NCBI RefSeq assembly: GCF_900199375.1
Contig: NZ_LT900217.1
Coordinates: 1,116,001 to 1,180,000, forward strand
Source of the DNA: Gordonibacter urolithinfaciens
GTDB lineage: Bacteria > Actinomycetota > Coriobacteriia > Coriobacteriales > Eggerthellaceae
Length of the DNA stretch: 64,000 nt
Direction of reading: 5' to 3'
Position numbers and translations under genes: made by a program
Part shown: positions 1-8,810 of the stretch, piece after piece
How positions within the stretch are numbered: the first letter of the stretch is position 1
Layout: the number at the start of each line of letters is the position of its first letter
Notes under the pieces: model-generated
The model's database searches: none
What the model saw: only the letters and a program-made list of their open reading frames with translations
What the model was told of the DNA's origin: nothing

Positions 1-309
1 ATGAGCATGCAGGCTGCACTGCCTCAGATACGGCCCATCAGCGACTTGCGAACACGGTTGAACGATATCGAGAGTCTGGCGCGCGAGACGCGCGAGCCCA
101 TCATCATGACGAAAAACGGCGCGGCCTCGCTCGTCGTCATCGACAGCGAGGCCTACGACGAGCACTTGCGCCATGAGCGCGCCGTACGCAAGCTACGCGA
201 AGCGGAGATCGAGGAGAAATATCGGCCGGCCGCCATTCCCTTCGACGAAGTGAAGACGCGCGTTGACAAGCTCATCGAATCGGCGGAGCAACTTCATGCG
301 CGAGATTGA
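1..309 (+). CDS. Phd/YefM-family antitoxin
   Basis: This 102-residue protein fits the Phd/YefM antitoxins, which fold around an N-terminal DNA-binding half and neutralise a partner toxin with a disordered C-terminal half. Residues about 12-50 carry the family pattern: a PISDLRTRL stretch, then 'EPIIMTKNGAASLVVID', where the family usually has a PVxITKNGRPxAVLVS type strand. The C-terminal half is charged and helical. It overlaps the following ParE-like gene by 14 bases, the normal antitoxin-first order. The window opens exactly at an ATG, so a start further upstream cannot be excluded. Such pairs usually repress their own promoter, which would lie outside the window. Confidence 0.88.
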   Translation: MSMQAALPQIRPISDLRTRLNDIESLARETREPIIMTKNGAASLVVIDSEAYDEHLRHERAVRKLREAEIEEKYRPAAIPFDEVKTRVDKLIESAEQLHARD

Positions 310-616
310 GTTCAGGCCGCGCGCAAGCGCCGACCTCGACGGCATTCTCGCTTACATCGCGCTCACGTTGAAGTCGCCGCAAGCTGCGCGCGACACCGCC
401 AACGCGATCTTCGCCGCCATCGAGCGCGCGACCGAGATGCCGGAGCTCGGCCAGCCGTTCTTCGACGAGGACCTCGAGCATCCGGCCTACCGGCGCAAGC
501 TCGTGAAGCGCTACTGGGTGTACTACACGTGCACGGACGACACGCTCACTGTGCGCCGCATCTTCCACACGACGCAGGACACCGACTGCTACGGGTTCGA
601 GCTGCTCGACGACTAG
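296..616 (+). CDS. RelE/ParE-family toxin
   Basis: This is a 106-residue RelE/ParE-superfamily toxin. It opens with the typical 'REIEFRPRASADLDGILAYI', followed by helices rich in Ala and Arg. The C-terminal half has the expected basic strand ('RKLVKRYWVYY') and a terminal 'VRRIFHTTQD' strand close to the family's RIxHxRRD pattern. I start it at the ATG at 296, because the longer reading from 263 would lie inside the antitoxin frame without a ribosome site. It overlaps the antitoxin by 14 bases, implying translational coupling. ParE members poison gyrase and RelE members cleave ribosomal mRNA; the sequence alone does not decide between them. Confidence 0.88.
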   Translation: MREIEFRPRASADLDGILAYIALTLKSPQAARDTANAIFAAIERATEMPELGQPFFDEDLEHPAYRRKLVKRYWVYYTCTDDTLTVRRIFHTTQDTDCYGFELLDD

Positions 617-623
617 AGCGCAA

Positions 624-655
624 GCCGGGGCGCGGCGGCCGTTCCGCGCCCCGGC
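624..655. terminator. Bidirectional hairpin terminator
   Basis: A perfect 12-bp GC-rich inverted repeat (GCCGGGGCGCGG and its complement) with an 8-base loop lies between the convergent toxin gene and MerR gene. There is no clear T-run on either side, so termination efficiency is an inference from position and stability. Confidence 0.6.
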
Positions 656-661
656 CACACG

Positions 662-1471
662 CTACCTCTTCTCGATGGGAACCTGGATCTCGGTGAGCCA
701 CTGGGACTCGTCGGCGCAGTTCCATATGCCGTCGATGTAACTCTCGCGGGCGAGGCCGGACGCGCGGTAGCCGTTCTGCTCGATCCAGTCCATGGCGAAC
801 GCGTAGGCGCGCGGCAGGTCGGCGTAGGAACCGCGGTGCATCACGGACGCAACGGTGACCGCCGGCGCCTCCTCGAACACGATGCCGTCCGACTCCACGC
901 CGTACTCCTCCACGGCCTCGCTGTACTTGATGGTGATGTCGCGCTCCTTGTACTCGCCGTCGAGGTACGTGATGAAGCAGTACTCGGGCGTGGCGCACTT
1001 GAGGTTCGGGTTGGCCTCCTTCACGGCGCGGCCGAGGGCGGGAATCACCTCGAAGTACGCGGAGAAGTCGGGCACGGTCATGGTCTTGGAGAACACGATG
1101 CAGCTGGGCAGGTCCTTGATGGTGGCTTGATAGTTCATGGAAAACCCCTTTCCTTCGTCTGAGAGCATGAATGCGATACGCGCGAGGCGTTCCTGGCGCG
1201 CGGCGAGTTCCCGCTCGACGAGCTCACGGCGTCGTGCGAGGATGGGACGCGGGTCGGCGCCGCCCTCGATGGCGGCTACCTCGTCCACCGACAGGCCCGC
1301 CTGCCGCAGCGCCTGGATGCGGTGCAGGTCGACGAGCTGGGACGTGGTGTACAGGCGGTAGCCCGTCGCGCCGTCCACGGCAGCCGGGCGCAGAAGCCCG
1401 ATGCGGTCGTAGTGGTGCAGCGTCTTGATGGTGGTCTTGCCCATCTTCGAGAACTCTCCGATGTAGAACAT
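662..1471 (-). CDS. MerR-family regulator with GyrI-like effector domain
   Basis: This 269-residue regulator has an N-terminal MerR winged helix: it begins with 'MFYIGEFSKMGKTTIKTLHHYD', then the wing with GYRLYT, then a coiled dimer helix to about residue 110. The remainder resembles the GyrI-like/BmrR effector-binding fold that senses small hydrophobic ligands. I chose the ATG at 1471 because AGGAGGTGAG precedes it by a few bases; 18 further in-frame codons upstream have no such signal. A MerR-type promoter lies directly upstream, suggesting autoregulation. No efflux pump is adjacent, so its other targets are unknown. Confidence 0.9.
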   Translation of the reverse strand: MFYIGEFSKMGKTTIKTLHHYDRIGLLRPAAVDGATGYRLYTTSQLVDLHRIQALRQAGLSVDEVAAIEGGADPRPILARRRELVERELAARQERLARIAFMLSDEGKGFSMNYQATIKDLPSCIVFSKTMTVPDFSAYFEVIPALGRAVKEANPNLKCATPEYCFITYLDGEYKERDITIKYSEAVEEYGVESDGIVFEEAPAVTVASVMHRGSYADLPRAYAFAMDWIEQNGYRASGLARESYIDGIWNCADESQWLTEIQVPIEKR

Positions 1472-1494
1472 GGTTCTCACCTCCTTCTCATCGC

Positions 1495-1525
1495 ATTCAA
1501 CAGCCTCCTGCACGGGGAGGGTCAA
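1495..1525 (-). promoter_or_regulatory. MerR-type promoter with 19-bp spacer
   Basis: On the minus strand TTGACC and TTGAAT are separated by 19 bases. The spacer contains the dyad CTCC-CCGTGCA-GGAG. Overlong spacers with a central dyad are the hallmark of promoters that MerR proteins activate by DNA distortion. It sits about 25 bases ahead of the MerR start codon, so autoregulation is the natural reading. Confidence 0.6.
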
Positions 1526-1961
1526 GGGGTGTTTTCAAAAAATCTCGCACAGGATGCGAAGCAGCAGTCCCGATGCGACAACGCAAGGGTAGCAAACGCA
1601 CCTCCCTTCTTGCGCGGGCCTATCGAAAATCTGGAGGTTATGCGGCAAGCAGAGAAACGACGCCGGGGGGAGTGCAAGATAGCGCGGGCTGCCCAAAGCG
1701 CGTGCGCAGGGCGGGCTGCACCTAGGGCGCACATGCAGGGCGGCTCGGGCCGCTCCTCGGGGCGCGCCCGCGCCTGATCCACGAAATTGAGGAGATTCCG
1801 CGGCCGGCGAAACAGTTCGGCTTCCTCGCGCGTGTTCTTGGTAACGGCTCGGTAACCGAGGAGCCGTGATGGTGCGCATGCAGGTTCGCCCGTTCTTTCA
1901 GCTTGCTTTCAAGTTCGGGCGCTAACCTCGGCACCAAAGGAAACCGCTCGAAGGGGCACCT
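1526..1961. other. Intergenic region between divergent genes
   Basis: About 436 bases separate the MerR promoter from the secreted protease. I see no convincing gene, RNA or repeat in it. It must carry the promoter of the protease, but I cannot place one with confidence. Confidence 0.5.
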
Positions 1962-2837
1962 ATGCCGTACCGACCGACCCGTCGCCAGAATACCTTCCCC
2001 GGCACCACGCCGTACCGGCGCCGCCCCTGCGTCGAAGGCGCCCGCCGTTCCCGGCCGCTGTTCGCGCAGAGCCGCGTGGCGCGGGCGGGAAGCGTCCTGG
2101 CACGTTGCAAGGCGGCCCTCGCCTGCTTCGGCGCTGCGGCTCTCGTGCTGGCCCTTGCGCTCGCCCTGCCGCTCACGACCTCGCCTTCGGCGGCGGCCGA
2201 CGTGGACCTCGAGGCGCGGGCCGCCGCCGAAGCCGCCCAGCTGCAGGCCGCCGCCGAGCTCCCGCGCAGCGCGTCCCTTGACGTGCCGGCCCTGCAGCAG
2301 TACCCCGAGCTCCCCACCGGCTGCGAGTCGGTAGCGCTCACGAACGCGCTTCTGGCCTGCGGCTTCGTCCTTCAGAAGACCGAGATGGCCCAGGAGTGGC
2401 TGCCCACGAGCGCCGACGACTTCGTGCACGCCTTCATGGGCGATCCCTCCTCCCCCAACGGGCACTCCTGCATGGCCCCCGCCATCGCGGACGCGGCGTC
2501 GGCCTACCTGGCCGCCCACGGGTCCAGCCTCGAGGCAACCGACCTGACAGGTGCGGCCTTCCGCGACGTGCTCGCCCAGGCGGCCGCCGGCAACCCCGTC
2601 GTCGTATGGTGCACCATTGGCCTGGACGAGCCCGGCGCGTGCTACCGCACCGCGCAGGAAGAAGGCCGCACGTACCGCCTTGTCACGAACAGCCATTGCG
2701 TGGTGGTGCGCGGCTACGACCTGGACGCCGGCACCGTGCTGGTCAGCGACTCCCTGGCCGGCCAGGTTTCCTATCCCCTGGCCACGTTCGCCGCCCGCTA
2801 CTACGCCCTGGGCGCGCAGGCCGTGGTGCTGCGGTAA
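1962..2837 (+). CDS. Secreted C39-like cysteine peptidase
   Basis: This 291-residue protein has a long basic N-terminus (about 45 residues), then a hydrophobic stretch at about 48-70 ending in an Ala-rich site, so it is probably exported or membrane-tethered. The mature part resembles the peptidase C39-like_2 family. It has a substrate-box-like 'YPELPTGCESVAL' with the candidate nucleophile Cys near residue 115, and 'NSHCVVVRGYD' near residue 245 with the catalytic His, followed by an Asp in 'VLVSDSL'. Papain-like C39 domains cut Gly-Gly leaders or other peptides; the substrate here is unknown. The gene stands alone between a long upstream gap and a terminator shared with agmatine deiminase. 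Confidence 0.8.
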   Translation: MPYRPTRRQNTFPGTTPYRRRPCVEGARRSRPLFAQSRVARAGSVLARCKAALACFGAAALVLALALALPLTTSPSAAADVDLEARAAAEAAQLQAAAELPRSASLDVPALQQYPELPTGCESVALTNALLACGFVLQKTEMAQEWLPTSADDFVHAFMGDPSSPNGHSCMAPAIADAASAYLAAHGSSLEATDLTGAAFRDVLAQAAAGNPVVVWCTIGLDEPGACYRTAQEEGRTYRLVTNSHCVVVRGYDLDAGTVLVSDSLAGQVSYPLATFAARYYALGAQAVVLR

Positions 2838-2841
2838 AGGC

Positions 2842-2876
2842 GCCGACCCCGCCTGTACGAGTCAGACGGGGTCGGC
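2842..2876. terminator. Bidirectional terminator
   Basis: The perfect 10-bp repeat GCCGACCCCG / CGGGGTCGGC, with a 15-base loop, lies between the convergent C39-like peptidase and agmatine deiminase genes. Confidence 0.65.
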
Positions 2877-2898
2877 CGGGCGCTTCTAGCTGCGGAAC

Positions 2899-4014
2899 CT
2901 ACCTGCGGGCGGGCTCCTGCTGGGTGATGCAGTGGATGTTGCCGCCGCCGTAGGCTATCTCGCGGGTGGGCACCCCCACGATCTCGCGGTCGGGGAACAT
3001 GGCCTGCACCTGCTCGCGGGCCAACTCATCGTACTCGTCGCCGTACTGCGGGAAGATGATGGCGCCGTTCACGATGAGGAAGTTCATGTACGAGGCGATG
3101 GCGTAATCGTCGGTCGTGCGCGGCAGCGTGCCCTCCACCACGTCGATGGCGTCCACCTCCTCCTGCGACATATAGGTGGGAACCTTCGGCATGGTGAGCT
3201 TGTGCACCTTCAGCTGGCGGCCCTTCGCGTCGGTGGCCTGCGACAGCGTGTCGTAGGCGGCATGGGCGGCCTCGTAGAACGGGTTGTCCTCGTCGTCGGT
3301 CCAGATGCAGGCCACCTCGCCGGGGCGGACGAAGCACGCCACGTCGTCGATGTGGCCGTTCGTCTCGTCGGGGTCGATGCCGTCCTTGATCCAGATGATC
3401 TTCTCCACGTTCAGGTACTCGCGCAGATAGCCCTCGATGTCCTCCTTCGAGAGCTCCGGGTTGCGGCCCGGCGACAGCAGGCACATCTCCGTGGTCATGA
3501 CGGTGCCCTCGCCGTCCACGTGGATGGAGCCGCCCTCCAGCACGAACGTGTCGGGGCGGTAGCGCACGGCGCGCGCGAGGTCGGCCACCTTCACGCCCAC
3601 CAGCGCGTCCTGGTCCCAGGGGAAGTAAAGGCCGTCGTACAGGCCGCCCCAGGCATTGAAGTGCCAGTGCACCGCGCGCACGTCGCCGTCGTCGTTTTTC
3701 ACGAACGTGGGGCCGCAGTCGCGGATCCACGAGTCGTCCGAGGTCATCTCGATGACCATGACGTTGTCATCCTCGGACATCTCGAAGCGGGCGGCCTCGT
3801 AGTCCTCGGGCTTCGCACCGATGATCACGGGCTCGAAGCGGGCGATGGCGCGCGCCACCTCGGCGAACGCCTTCTGCGCGGGCTTTGCGCCGTCGCGCCA
3901 GTTGTCGGGACGGTGCGGCCAGAGCATCCAGATGCGCTCCTGCGGCTCGAACTCGCCGGGCATGCGGTAGCCGTCCTGCCTCGGGGTGGACTGCTCTTCG
4001 TAAATGGTTTCCAT
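2899..4014 (-). CDS. aguA: Agmatine deiminase
   Basis: This 371-residue enzyme hydrolyses agmatine to N-carbamoylputrescine and ammonia. It matches the peptidyl-arginine-deiminase-fold agmatine deiminases over their full length (about 365-375 residues). The start region 'MPGEFEPQERIWMLWPHRPDNWR' is diagnostic. The C-terminus carries GGGNIHC with the nucleophilic Cys at about 362, and the His/Asp triad partners lie in 'NGHIDDVACF'. A good ribosome site (AAAGGACC) precedes the start. It follows the antiporter and putrescine carbamoyltransferase genes on the same strand, making an agmatine deiminase (AgDI) operon. Confidence 0.96.
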   Translation of the reverse strand: METIYEEQSTPRQDGYRMPGEFEPQERIWMLWPHRPDNWRDGAKPAQKAFAEVARAIARFEPVIIGAKPEDYEAARFEMSEDDNVMVIEMTSDDSWIRDCGPTFVKNDDGDVRAVHWHFNAWGGLYDGLYFPWDQDALVGVKVADLARAVRYRPDTFVLEGGSIHVDGEGTVMTTEMCLLSPGRNPELSKEDIEGYLREYLNVEKIIWIKDGIDPDETNGHIDDVACFVRPGEVACIWTDDEDNPFYEAAHAAYDTLSQATDAKGRQLKVHKLTMPKVPTYMSQEEVDAIDVVEGTLPRTTDDYAIASYMNFLIVNGAIIFPQYGDEYDELAREQVQAMFPDREIVGVPTREIAYGGGNIHCITQQEPARR

Positions 4015-4175
4015 AGGTCAGGTCCTTTCGAACGTCGTTACAACATAGCAGGTGCGGGGCGGGGCGCCACACCCAGGCGAGAGCCGCGCCTTGGGAGCCG
4101 CGTCCCTCGCCGAGGCAGGGCGCCCGCGCGAGTGGCGTGCGCCTGCGCGGCGGAGCGCCCCGCAAGGCCGGCGCG

Positions 4176-5678
4176 CTACACCAGATCGCGCGGCTCGCGG
4201 CCGATGAGCATGTCCTCCTCCATGGCGACCTCCTCGGAGGGGGGCTCCTCCTCGAAGCCGTGCGCCACGTCGTAGGCGAACGGATCGCCGTGCGTGCCCA
4301 TGCCGCCGTAGTGGTCGTCGCGCCCGCGGGCCGACCACACGCGCACGATCTCGCCGAGGATGACGAACGCTATCACGCCGATGAGCATGGGTATCTTCGA
4401 CATCTCGGCCTCGGAGCCGTTCAGCGGCACGATGGTGGCGATGATGGACAGCACGAGCAGCACCACGGGCAGCCACGTTACCACCAGCAGCACGCCGCGC
4501 CCGCCCGGCACCTTGAACACGCGGTTCGCGGCCGGATCGACCGAGCGCAGCTTCAAAAACGCCGGGAACATGGGAATGTAGCTGATCAGCAGGAACACGA
4601 TGTTCATGGAGAAGAAGATCCAGAAGAAGCCGTCGAAGCCGGCCAGCTCCATCACGGGCGACAGCAGCACGAGCACGCTGGCCACGATGCCGTTGACGAT
4701 GGCCGCGCCGGTGGGCATCTGGTTCTTCTTGCTCTCGTGCGCGAACACATGCGGCATGTTCTGCTTGCGTGCGGCGTGCTCGGCCACGAAGTTCACGCCG
4801 AACGACCAGCTGACCATGTTGCCGAACAGCGTGATGAGGAACACGATGCCCACCACGACGAACAGCACGCTGCCCACGCCGGCCATGATGCCCACCGCGT
4901 CCATGATGCCGGAGTCGAGCGAGATGTCGAGCGCCGGGATGGCCGCCGCGATGCCGAACGAGCTGAACAGGTACAGCGCCGCGATGGCAATGCCGCCGGC
5001 GATGATGGCCTTCGGAATCTGCTTGCTGGGGTTCTCCATGGAGCCCACGTAGGTGGTTATGACCTCGAAGCCCATGAAGTTGAACAGGATGATGGACAGG
5101 TACGTGAGGCTGTTCGAGTCGAGCGACGGCAGGAACGTGGCCGGCGCCATGTCGTTCGCGAAGCCGTAGTTCACGGCGTACCAGATGCCCAAGCCGCCCA
5201 CCACCACGGCGATGCCCACCTTGAGCACGGCCGCCAGGTTGAGGATCCACGCCGAGTCCGACACCTTCGAGAAGCTGAGGAACACGACGATCCAGATGAA
5301 CGCCAGCTCTATGACGAGCGACGGCACCAGCCCTATCTCCATGCCCGTGATCATGGCGATGGTCTCGGGGAAGAGGAACGCGAGCGAGGCCATCCACAGC
5401 GGGAAGTTGATCCAGTAGTACCAGCTCACGCGGCTGCCCCATTTGTCGCCGAACGCACGGCGCACCCAGTCGTACAGACCGCCCTCGTCGTCGTAGGTGG
5501 TGCCGAGCTCGCTCACCACCAGGCCGTACGGCAGCAGGAATGCGACAATGAGGAATATCCACCAGAAGAACTGCGAGTTGCCGATAGCGGCGGCCGGCGC
5601 CGCCGCCTCCGCCACGAACACGACCGTGATGACCGACAGGATCGCGTCGATAAGGCGGAATTTCTTGTTCTTTGCCAT
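4176..5678 (-). CDS. aguD: APC-family amine antiporter, probably agmatine/putrescine
   Basis: This 500-residue APC-superfamily permease has about 12 hydrophobic segments and the TM1 pattern 'VTVVFVAEAAAPAAAIGNS'. It sits between putrescine carbamoyltransferase and agmatine deiminase, where other AgDI operons carry the agmatine:putrescine exchanger. Function therefore comes mostly from context. I start it at the ATG at 5678 (MAKNKKFRL), preceded by AGAAAGAAGG; an in-frame ATG seven codons earlier is less well placed. A hydrophilic acidic tail of about 50 residues extends into the cytoplasm. Repeat element A separates it from the carbamoyltransferase gene. Confidence 0.88.
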   Translation of the reverse strand: MAKNKKFRLIDAILSVITVVFVAEAAAPAAAIGNSQFFWWIFLIVAFLLPYGLVVSELGTTYDDEGGLYDWVRRAFGDKWGSRVSWYYWINFPLWMASLAFLFPETIAMITGMEIGLVPSLVIELAFIWIVVFLSFSKVSDSAWILNLAAVLKVGIAVVVGGLGIWYAVNYGFANDMAPATFLPSLDSNSLTYLSIILFNFMGFEVITTYVGSMENPSKQIPKAIIAGGIAIAALYLFSSFGIAAAIPALDISLDSGIMDAVGIMAGVGSVLFVVVGIVFLITLFGNMVSWSFGVNFVAEHAARKQNMPHVFAHESKKNQMPTGAAIVNGIVASVLVLLSPVMELAGFDGFFWIFFSMNIVFLLISYIPMFPAFLKLRSVDPAANRVFKVPGGRGVLLVVTWLPVVLLVLSIIATIVPLNGSEAEMSKIPMLIGVIAFVILGEIVRVWSARGRDDHYGGMGTHGDPFAYDVAHGFEEEPPSEEVAMEEDMLIGREPRDLV

Positions 5679-5699
5679 AGGTTTCCTTCTTTCACGCAC

Positions 5700-5864
5700 A
5701 GGTTTGCGTAGTCAGTCAGCGAGGGCAGCCGCGATGCTTCAGATTCGTGGAATGGCGCGGGCGGCGCGTGCTTCGGTACGCGAGCCCGCGTCATCGCGCG
5801 AGGATCGGGCGCCGCGGCTGCCCGCAGCATCGACTCGTTCCGAGGGCCGTCAGGCCGTCGGAAC
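5700..5864 (-). repeat. Two-hairpin intercistronic element, copy A
   Basis: Read in the direction of transcription, this long-form element starts with a terminal hairpin GTTCCGACGGC...GGAAC that overlaps the last codons and stop of the carbamoyltransferase gene. It continues with AACGAGTCGATGCTGCG, a second long hairpin (arms GGCAGCCGCG / CGCGGCTGCC with an inner GCGTGC-TTCG-GTACGC loop) and the box CTCGCTGAC, and ends near ACCT ahead of the antiporter gene. Its layout matches the copies at 20.6, 21.4, 32.0, 35.7 and 36.6 kb, but the arm sequences differ. Confidence 0.75.
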
Positions 5865-6881
5865 CCCTTGCTTCCCAAGGCCCTCCAGCAGGTAGTTCAG
5901 CTGCTCGCGAGCGTCATCGGCCTCGGGTTCGTCGACCTTCGCCTGCGGGCAGAACCACGCCAGCAGGCCGCGGATGGAGTGCTTGCGGTTCTCGGCCTCG
6001 TCCCAGCAGATGGACTGCGCACCGTCGATGACCTCGTCGGTGACCTCCTCGCCGCGCGAGGCGGGCAGGCAGTGCATGAACTTGGCGTCCGGGGCGGCCA
6101 TCGCCATGAGCTCTTCGGTCACCTGGTACGTCGGGTAGAAGATGGCCATGCGCTCGTCCTTCGACAGCTCCTTGTCGTACAGGCCGTACCACACGTCGGT
6201 GTACACGAAGTCGGCGTCCTTCATGGCCTCCTCGCGGTTGTCGGTGACGGTGACGCTGCCGCCGGACTCCTCGCAGTTCTTGCGGCCGATCTCAAGCAGG
6301 TCCTCGCGGATCTGGTGCCCCTCGGGGCCGTACTGCACGAAGTCCATGCCCATCTTCGAGCAGATGAACATCTCGGACACGCACACCTGGGTGGCGTCGC
6401 CCACGAACACCATCTTGCAGTTCTCGATGCGCTTGCCCTCGGGCAAGTGCTCGATCATGGTGAGGAGGTCGCCCATCTCCTGTGTGGGGTGGTTGTAGTC
6501 GGACATGCCGTTGATCACAGGCACCTGCGAGTACTTCGCCAGCTCGACGAGGTCCTCGTGACGGTCGACACGCGCCATGATGACGTCGAGGAGGCGCCCC
6601 ATCACGCGCGCGGAGTCCTCGATGGTCTCGTGGCCGCCCAGCTGGATGGTACCGGGCGCGTAGAACTGCGCATCGCCGCCGAGGTCGGCCATGGCGCCCT
6701 CGAACGACAGGCGCGTGCGGGTTGACACCTGCTGGAAGATCATGCCGAGCGCCTTGTGCCTCAACAGTTCGGGAAAGTAGCCGGCCTTCACGCAGCGCTT
6801 GAGCACGCGGGAAAGCTCTATCATGTCGAGCAGCTGGTCCTTGGTGAAATCGTTGGTGTCGAGAAAATCTTTGGCAGTCAT
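5850..6881 (-). CDS. ptcA: Putrescine carbamoyltransferase
   Basis: This 343-residue transcarbamylase converts N-carbamoylputrescine and phosphate into putrescine and carbamoyl phosphate. It has the carbamoyl-phosphate loop STRTR (53-57), HPTQ (131-134) and HCLPA (270-274). The segment '[20 protein letters not shown]' is typical of putrescine rather than ornithine transcarbamylases, and the C-terminal extension fits too. It opens the AgDI operon (ptcA, antiporter, aguA). Its last codons and stop lie inside repeat element A. No carbamate kinase gene is present nearby to harvest the carbamoyl phosphate. Confidence 0.94.
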   Translation of the reverse strand: MTAKDFLDTNDFTKDQLLDMIELSRVLKRCVKAGYFPELLRHKALGMIFQQVSTRTRLSFEGAMADLGGDAQFYAPGTIQLGGHETIEDSARVMGRLLDVIMARVDRHEDLVELAKYSQVPVINGMSDYNHPTQEMGDLLTMIEHLPEGKRIENCKMVFVGDATQVCVSEMFICSKMGMDFVQYGPEGHQIREDLLEIGRKNCEESGGSVTVTDNREEAMKDADFVYTDVWYGLYDKELSKDERMAIFYPTYQVTEELMAMAAPDAKFMHCLPASRGEEVTDEVIDGAQSICWDEAENRKHSIRGLLAWFCPQAKVDEPEADDAREQLNYLLEGLGKQGVPTA

Positions 6882-7205
6882 AGCGACGGGCCTCCTTCAA
6901 GCCGAATGGTCTAGAGAGAACGGGAACGATTCTGCCGGACGGCGCACCGCCTCCCGGGGAGCCAGCCCCGTTTGCAACACCGCCGTTGCCGCGCAATCAA
7001 CCAACCGTTGCGCAGGCGGGAACGCGCGCAAAGCGCGACGTCGGATGGGCGGTCGGTCCGACAAAAGAAGCGGTGCTGCCGGATTGCAGCACGGCCGCGC
7101 CATGGGTGTCGGTATGGAGGCGCTGTGCAGCGCGGCTCGACAGGGACGGGAAGTCATGCGAGAATCGAGGGCGAACCGAAACCGAATCGCGACAAAGGAT
7201 CGATC
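6882..7205. other. Divergent intergenic region
   Basis: The 324 bases between ptcA and the acetyltransferase gene must hold both promoters. The stretch 7015-7070 is rich in short CG-rich inverted repeats, but I cannot assign a specific operator or leader structure. Confidence 0.4.
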
Positions 7206-7865
7206 ATGAACCTGCCCGGACTCGACACCCTGCGCCCCGAGCAAACCGACGAGCTTGACGCCCTCGCCCAGATGGTGGGCACGTGCTTCCTCGAGGAGAT
7301 GTGGTACGTCACCTGGCTCGACGTGCCCGGCATGAGCGATGAGCGCAAGCTGGCCGTCACGCAAGCCGCCATCCGGTCGGACTATGCCGTCACCGCGCCG
7401 TACCAGTGCGTCTATGCGCTGCCCGACCATGCAGGGGCCGCGAACGTCTACCTGCGCAGCGAGCTTCCCGAAGGCGGCTGGGAGCGGCTGGAGGGGAAGT
7501 CGGCGCTGCTCATGGCCGCCACGCTCACGCCTGAGGAAGGTGCGGTCCTCGGGCCGCGCGCCGAAGCGATGGACCTCGCCTCCTCCACCAGCTGGCCGCT
7601 CGAGCGCGCACGGGCCGACGAGGATTTCATCTACTTCATCTCGGCCGGCGTCGATCCTGCCCGCCGCGGCACGGGCGCGTTCCGCCGCCTGTTCACGCCG
7701 TTTCTGGACGAGGCCGATCGGCGCGGCTTGCGCTGCTACCTCGATTGCTACACCGACCGCCTCGAGCAGATCTACGGCCACTTCGGCTTCGAGACGGTCG
7801 AGCGCCGAGGCGCGCCGGGATTCGACCTGGTGGAGCGCTGCATGGTGCGCGCGCCGCGCCCATAG
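7206..7865 (+). CDS. GNAT-like N-acetyltransferase
   Basis: This 219-residue protein has a C-terminal GNAT fold. The strand 'FIYFISAGVDPARRGTGAFRRL' is followed by a helix with the acetyl-CoA pyrophosphate loop pattern (RxGxG/A variant RRGTGA, near residues 154-159). It then has 'CYLDCYTDRLEQIYGHFGFE', the usual final GNAT segment. The substrate is unknown. The start is the ATG at 7206, just behind AAAGGATCG. Only 15 bases separate it from the following MerR gene, so the two probably form an operon in which the regulator may control the enzyme. Confidence 0.8.
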   Translation: MNLPGLDTLRPEQTDELDALAQMVGTCFLEEMWYVTWLDVPGMSDERKLAVTQAAIRSDYAVTAPYQCVYALPDHAGAANVYLRSELPEGGWERLEGKSALLMAATLTPEEGAVLGPRAEAMDLASSTSWPLERARADEDFIYFISAGVDPARRGTGAFRRLFTPFLDEADRRGLRCYLDCYTDRLEQIYGHFGFETVERRGAPGFDLVERCMVRAPRP

Positions 7866-7880
7866 CCGGGGGGGCGTCCT

Positions 7881-8720
7881 GTGAAGTCGAGCGAGATTGC
7901 GAAGCTGGCCGGTTGCACGGTGCGCACGCTGCGCCACTACCACGCCATCGGCCTTCTGCCCGAGCCGCCGCGCGGTCAGAACGGCTACCGCGACTACGGC
8001 GCGGAGGACCTCGCGCGCGTGCTGCGCGTGAAACGGCTCGCGTCGCTCGGGTTCTCGCTCGACCGCATCGGCGAGGTGCTCGAGCAGATGGACGCGAGCC
8101 CCGCCCACGCGGCCGGCGCGGGTGCCGACGACGCCCTCGACGAGCTCGACCGCGAGCTGGCCGCCCAGATCGAGCGCCTAGAGGAGCAGCGCCGCACGAT
8201 CGCGCTGCTGAAGGCCGAGCGGCTCGACCCCGACCTACCGGTGCGGTTCGCGCAAGCGGTGCGGACGCTCATCGACTACAAAGAGGGAGCCATCACCAGC
8301 GGCGAGCGCGAAGCCCTGCTCATCACGGGGCATCTCTACACCGAGTCCGACACCGCCGAGCTCGAGCGCGTGATGGAGAAAATCCACCAACTCGGCTTGT
8401 TCGGGGAGATGAAGGCGATGAGCGATCGGTTCGACAAGCTGCCCGCCGATACGCCACGCGAGGAGCTCGACCAGCTCGTCGAGGAAGCGCTGGATATGAT
8501 CGGCCCGTTCATCGACTGCCTCGATTCCGCCAACTGGGAAGACGTGACCAATCCGGAAGACATCGAGCTGGAACGCTTCGTCGACGAGCTTATGCGCAAG
8601 GGTCTGAACCCCGCTCAACTCTATGCGGAAGATCGCCTGGAAGAGGAGATGAAATCCCGCATCCTCGCCCGCAAAGAAGGCCAACGGTCCCACGTGCTGA
8701 AAAGCGACCCTTTACTGTAA
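7881..8720 (+). CDS. MerR-family regulator with long effector domain
   Basis: This 279-residue regulator begins with GTG after a G-rich ribosome site. Residues 1-70 form the MerR helix-turn-helix ('EIAKLAGCTVRTLRHYHAIG' and 'NGYRDYGAEDLARVLRVKRL'). A coiled dimer helix spans about 80-120. The remaining helical, acidic C-terminal domain resembles the TipA/Mta-like or uncharacterised effector domains seen in actinobacterial MerR proteins. It is co-directional with the acetyltransferase gene 15 bases upstream. The stop codon lies inside a perfect terminator hairpin. Confidence 0.88.
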   Translation: MKSSEIAKLAGCTVRTLRHYHAIGLLPEPPRGQNGYRDYGAEDLARVLRVKRLASLGFSLDRIGEVLEQMDASPAHAAGAGADDALDELDRELAAQIERLEEQRRTIALLKAERLDPDLPVRFAQAVRTLIDYKEGAITSGEREALLITGHLYTESDTAELERVMEKIHQLGLFGEMKAMSDRFDKLPADTPREELDQLVEEALDMIGPFIDCLDSANWEDVTNPEDIELERFVDELMRKGLNPAQLYAEDRLEEEMKSRILARKEGQRSHVLKSDPLL

Positions 8721-8731
8721 AGGGTCGCTTT
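8701..8731 (+). terminator. Terminator overlapping the MerR stop codon
   Basis: A perfect 14-bp stem (AAAGCGACCCTTTA / TAAAGGGTCGCTTT) with a 3-base loop contains the TAA stop at 8718-8720. The arm ends in TTT, so it should terminate on the plus strand. Confidence 0.75.
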
Positions 8732-8810
8732 AACGGCAAAGGGCGCCTACCCACAATTGGACTCCGGCCGGACGCGGTTCTTCGCGTTTTCGGGGTCTCG
8801 GATGCACAGA

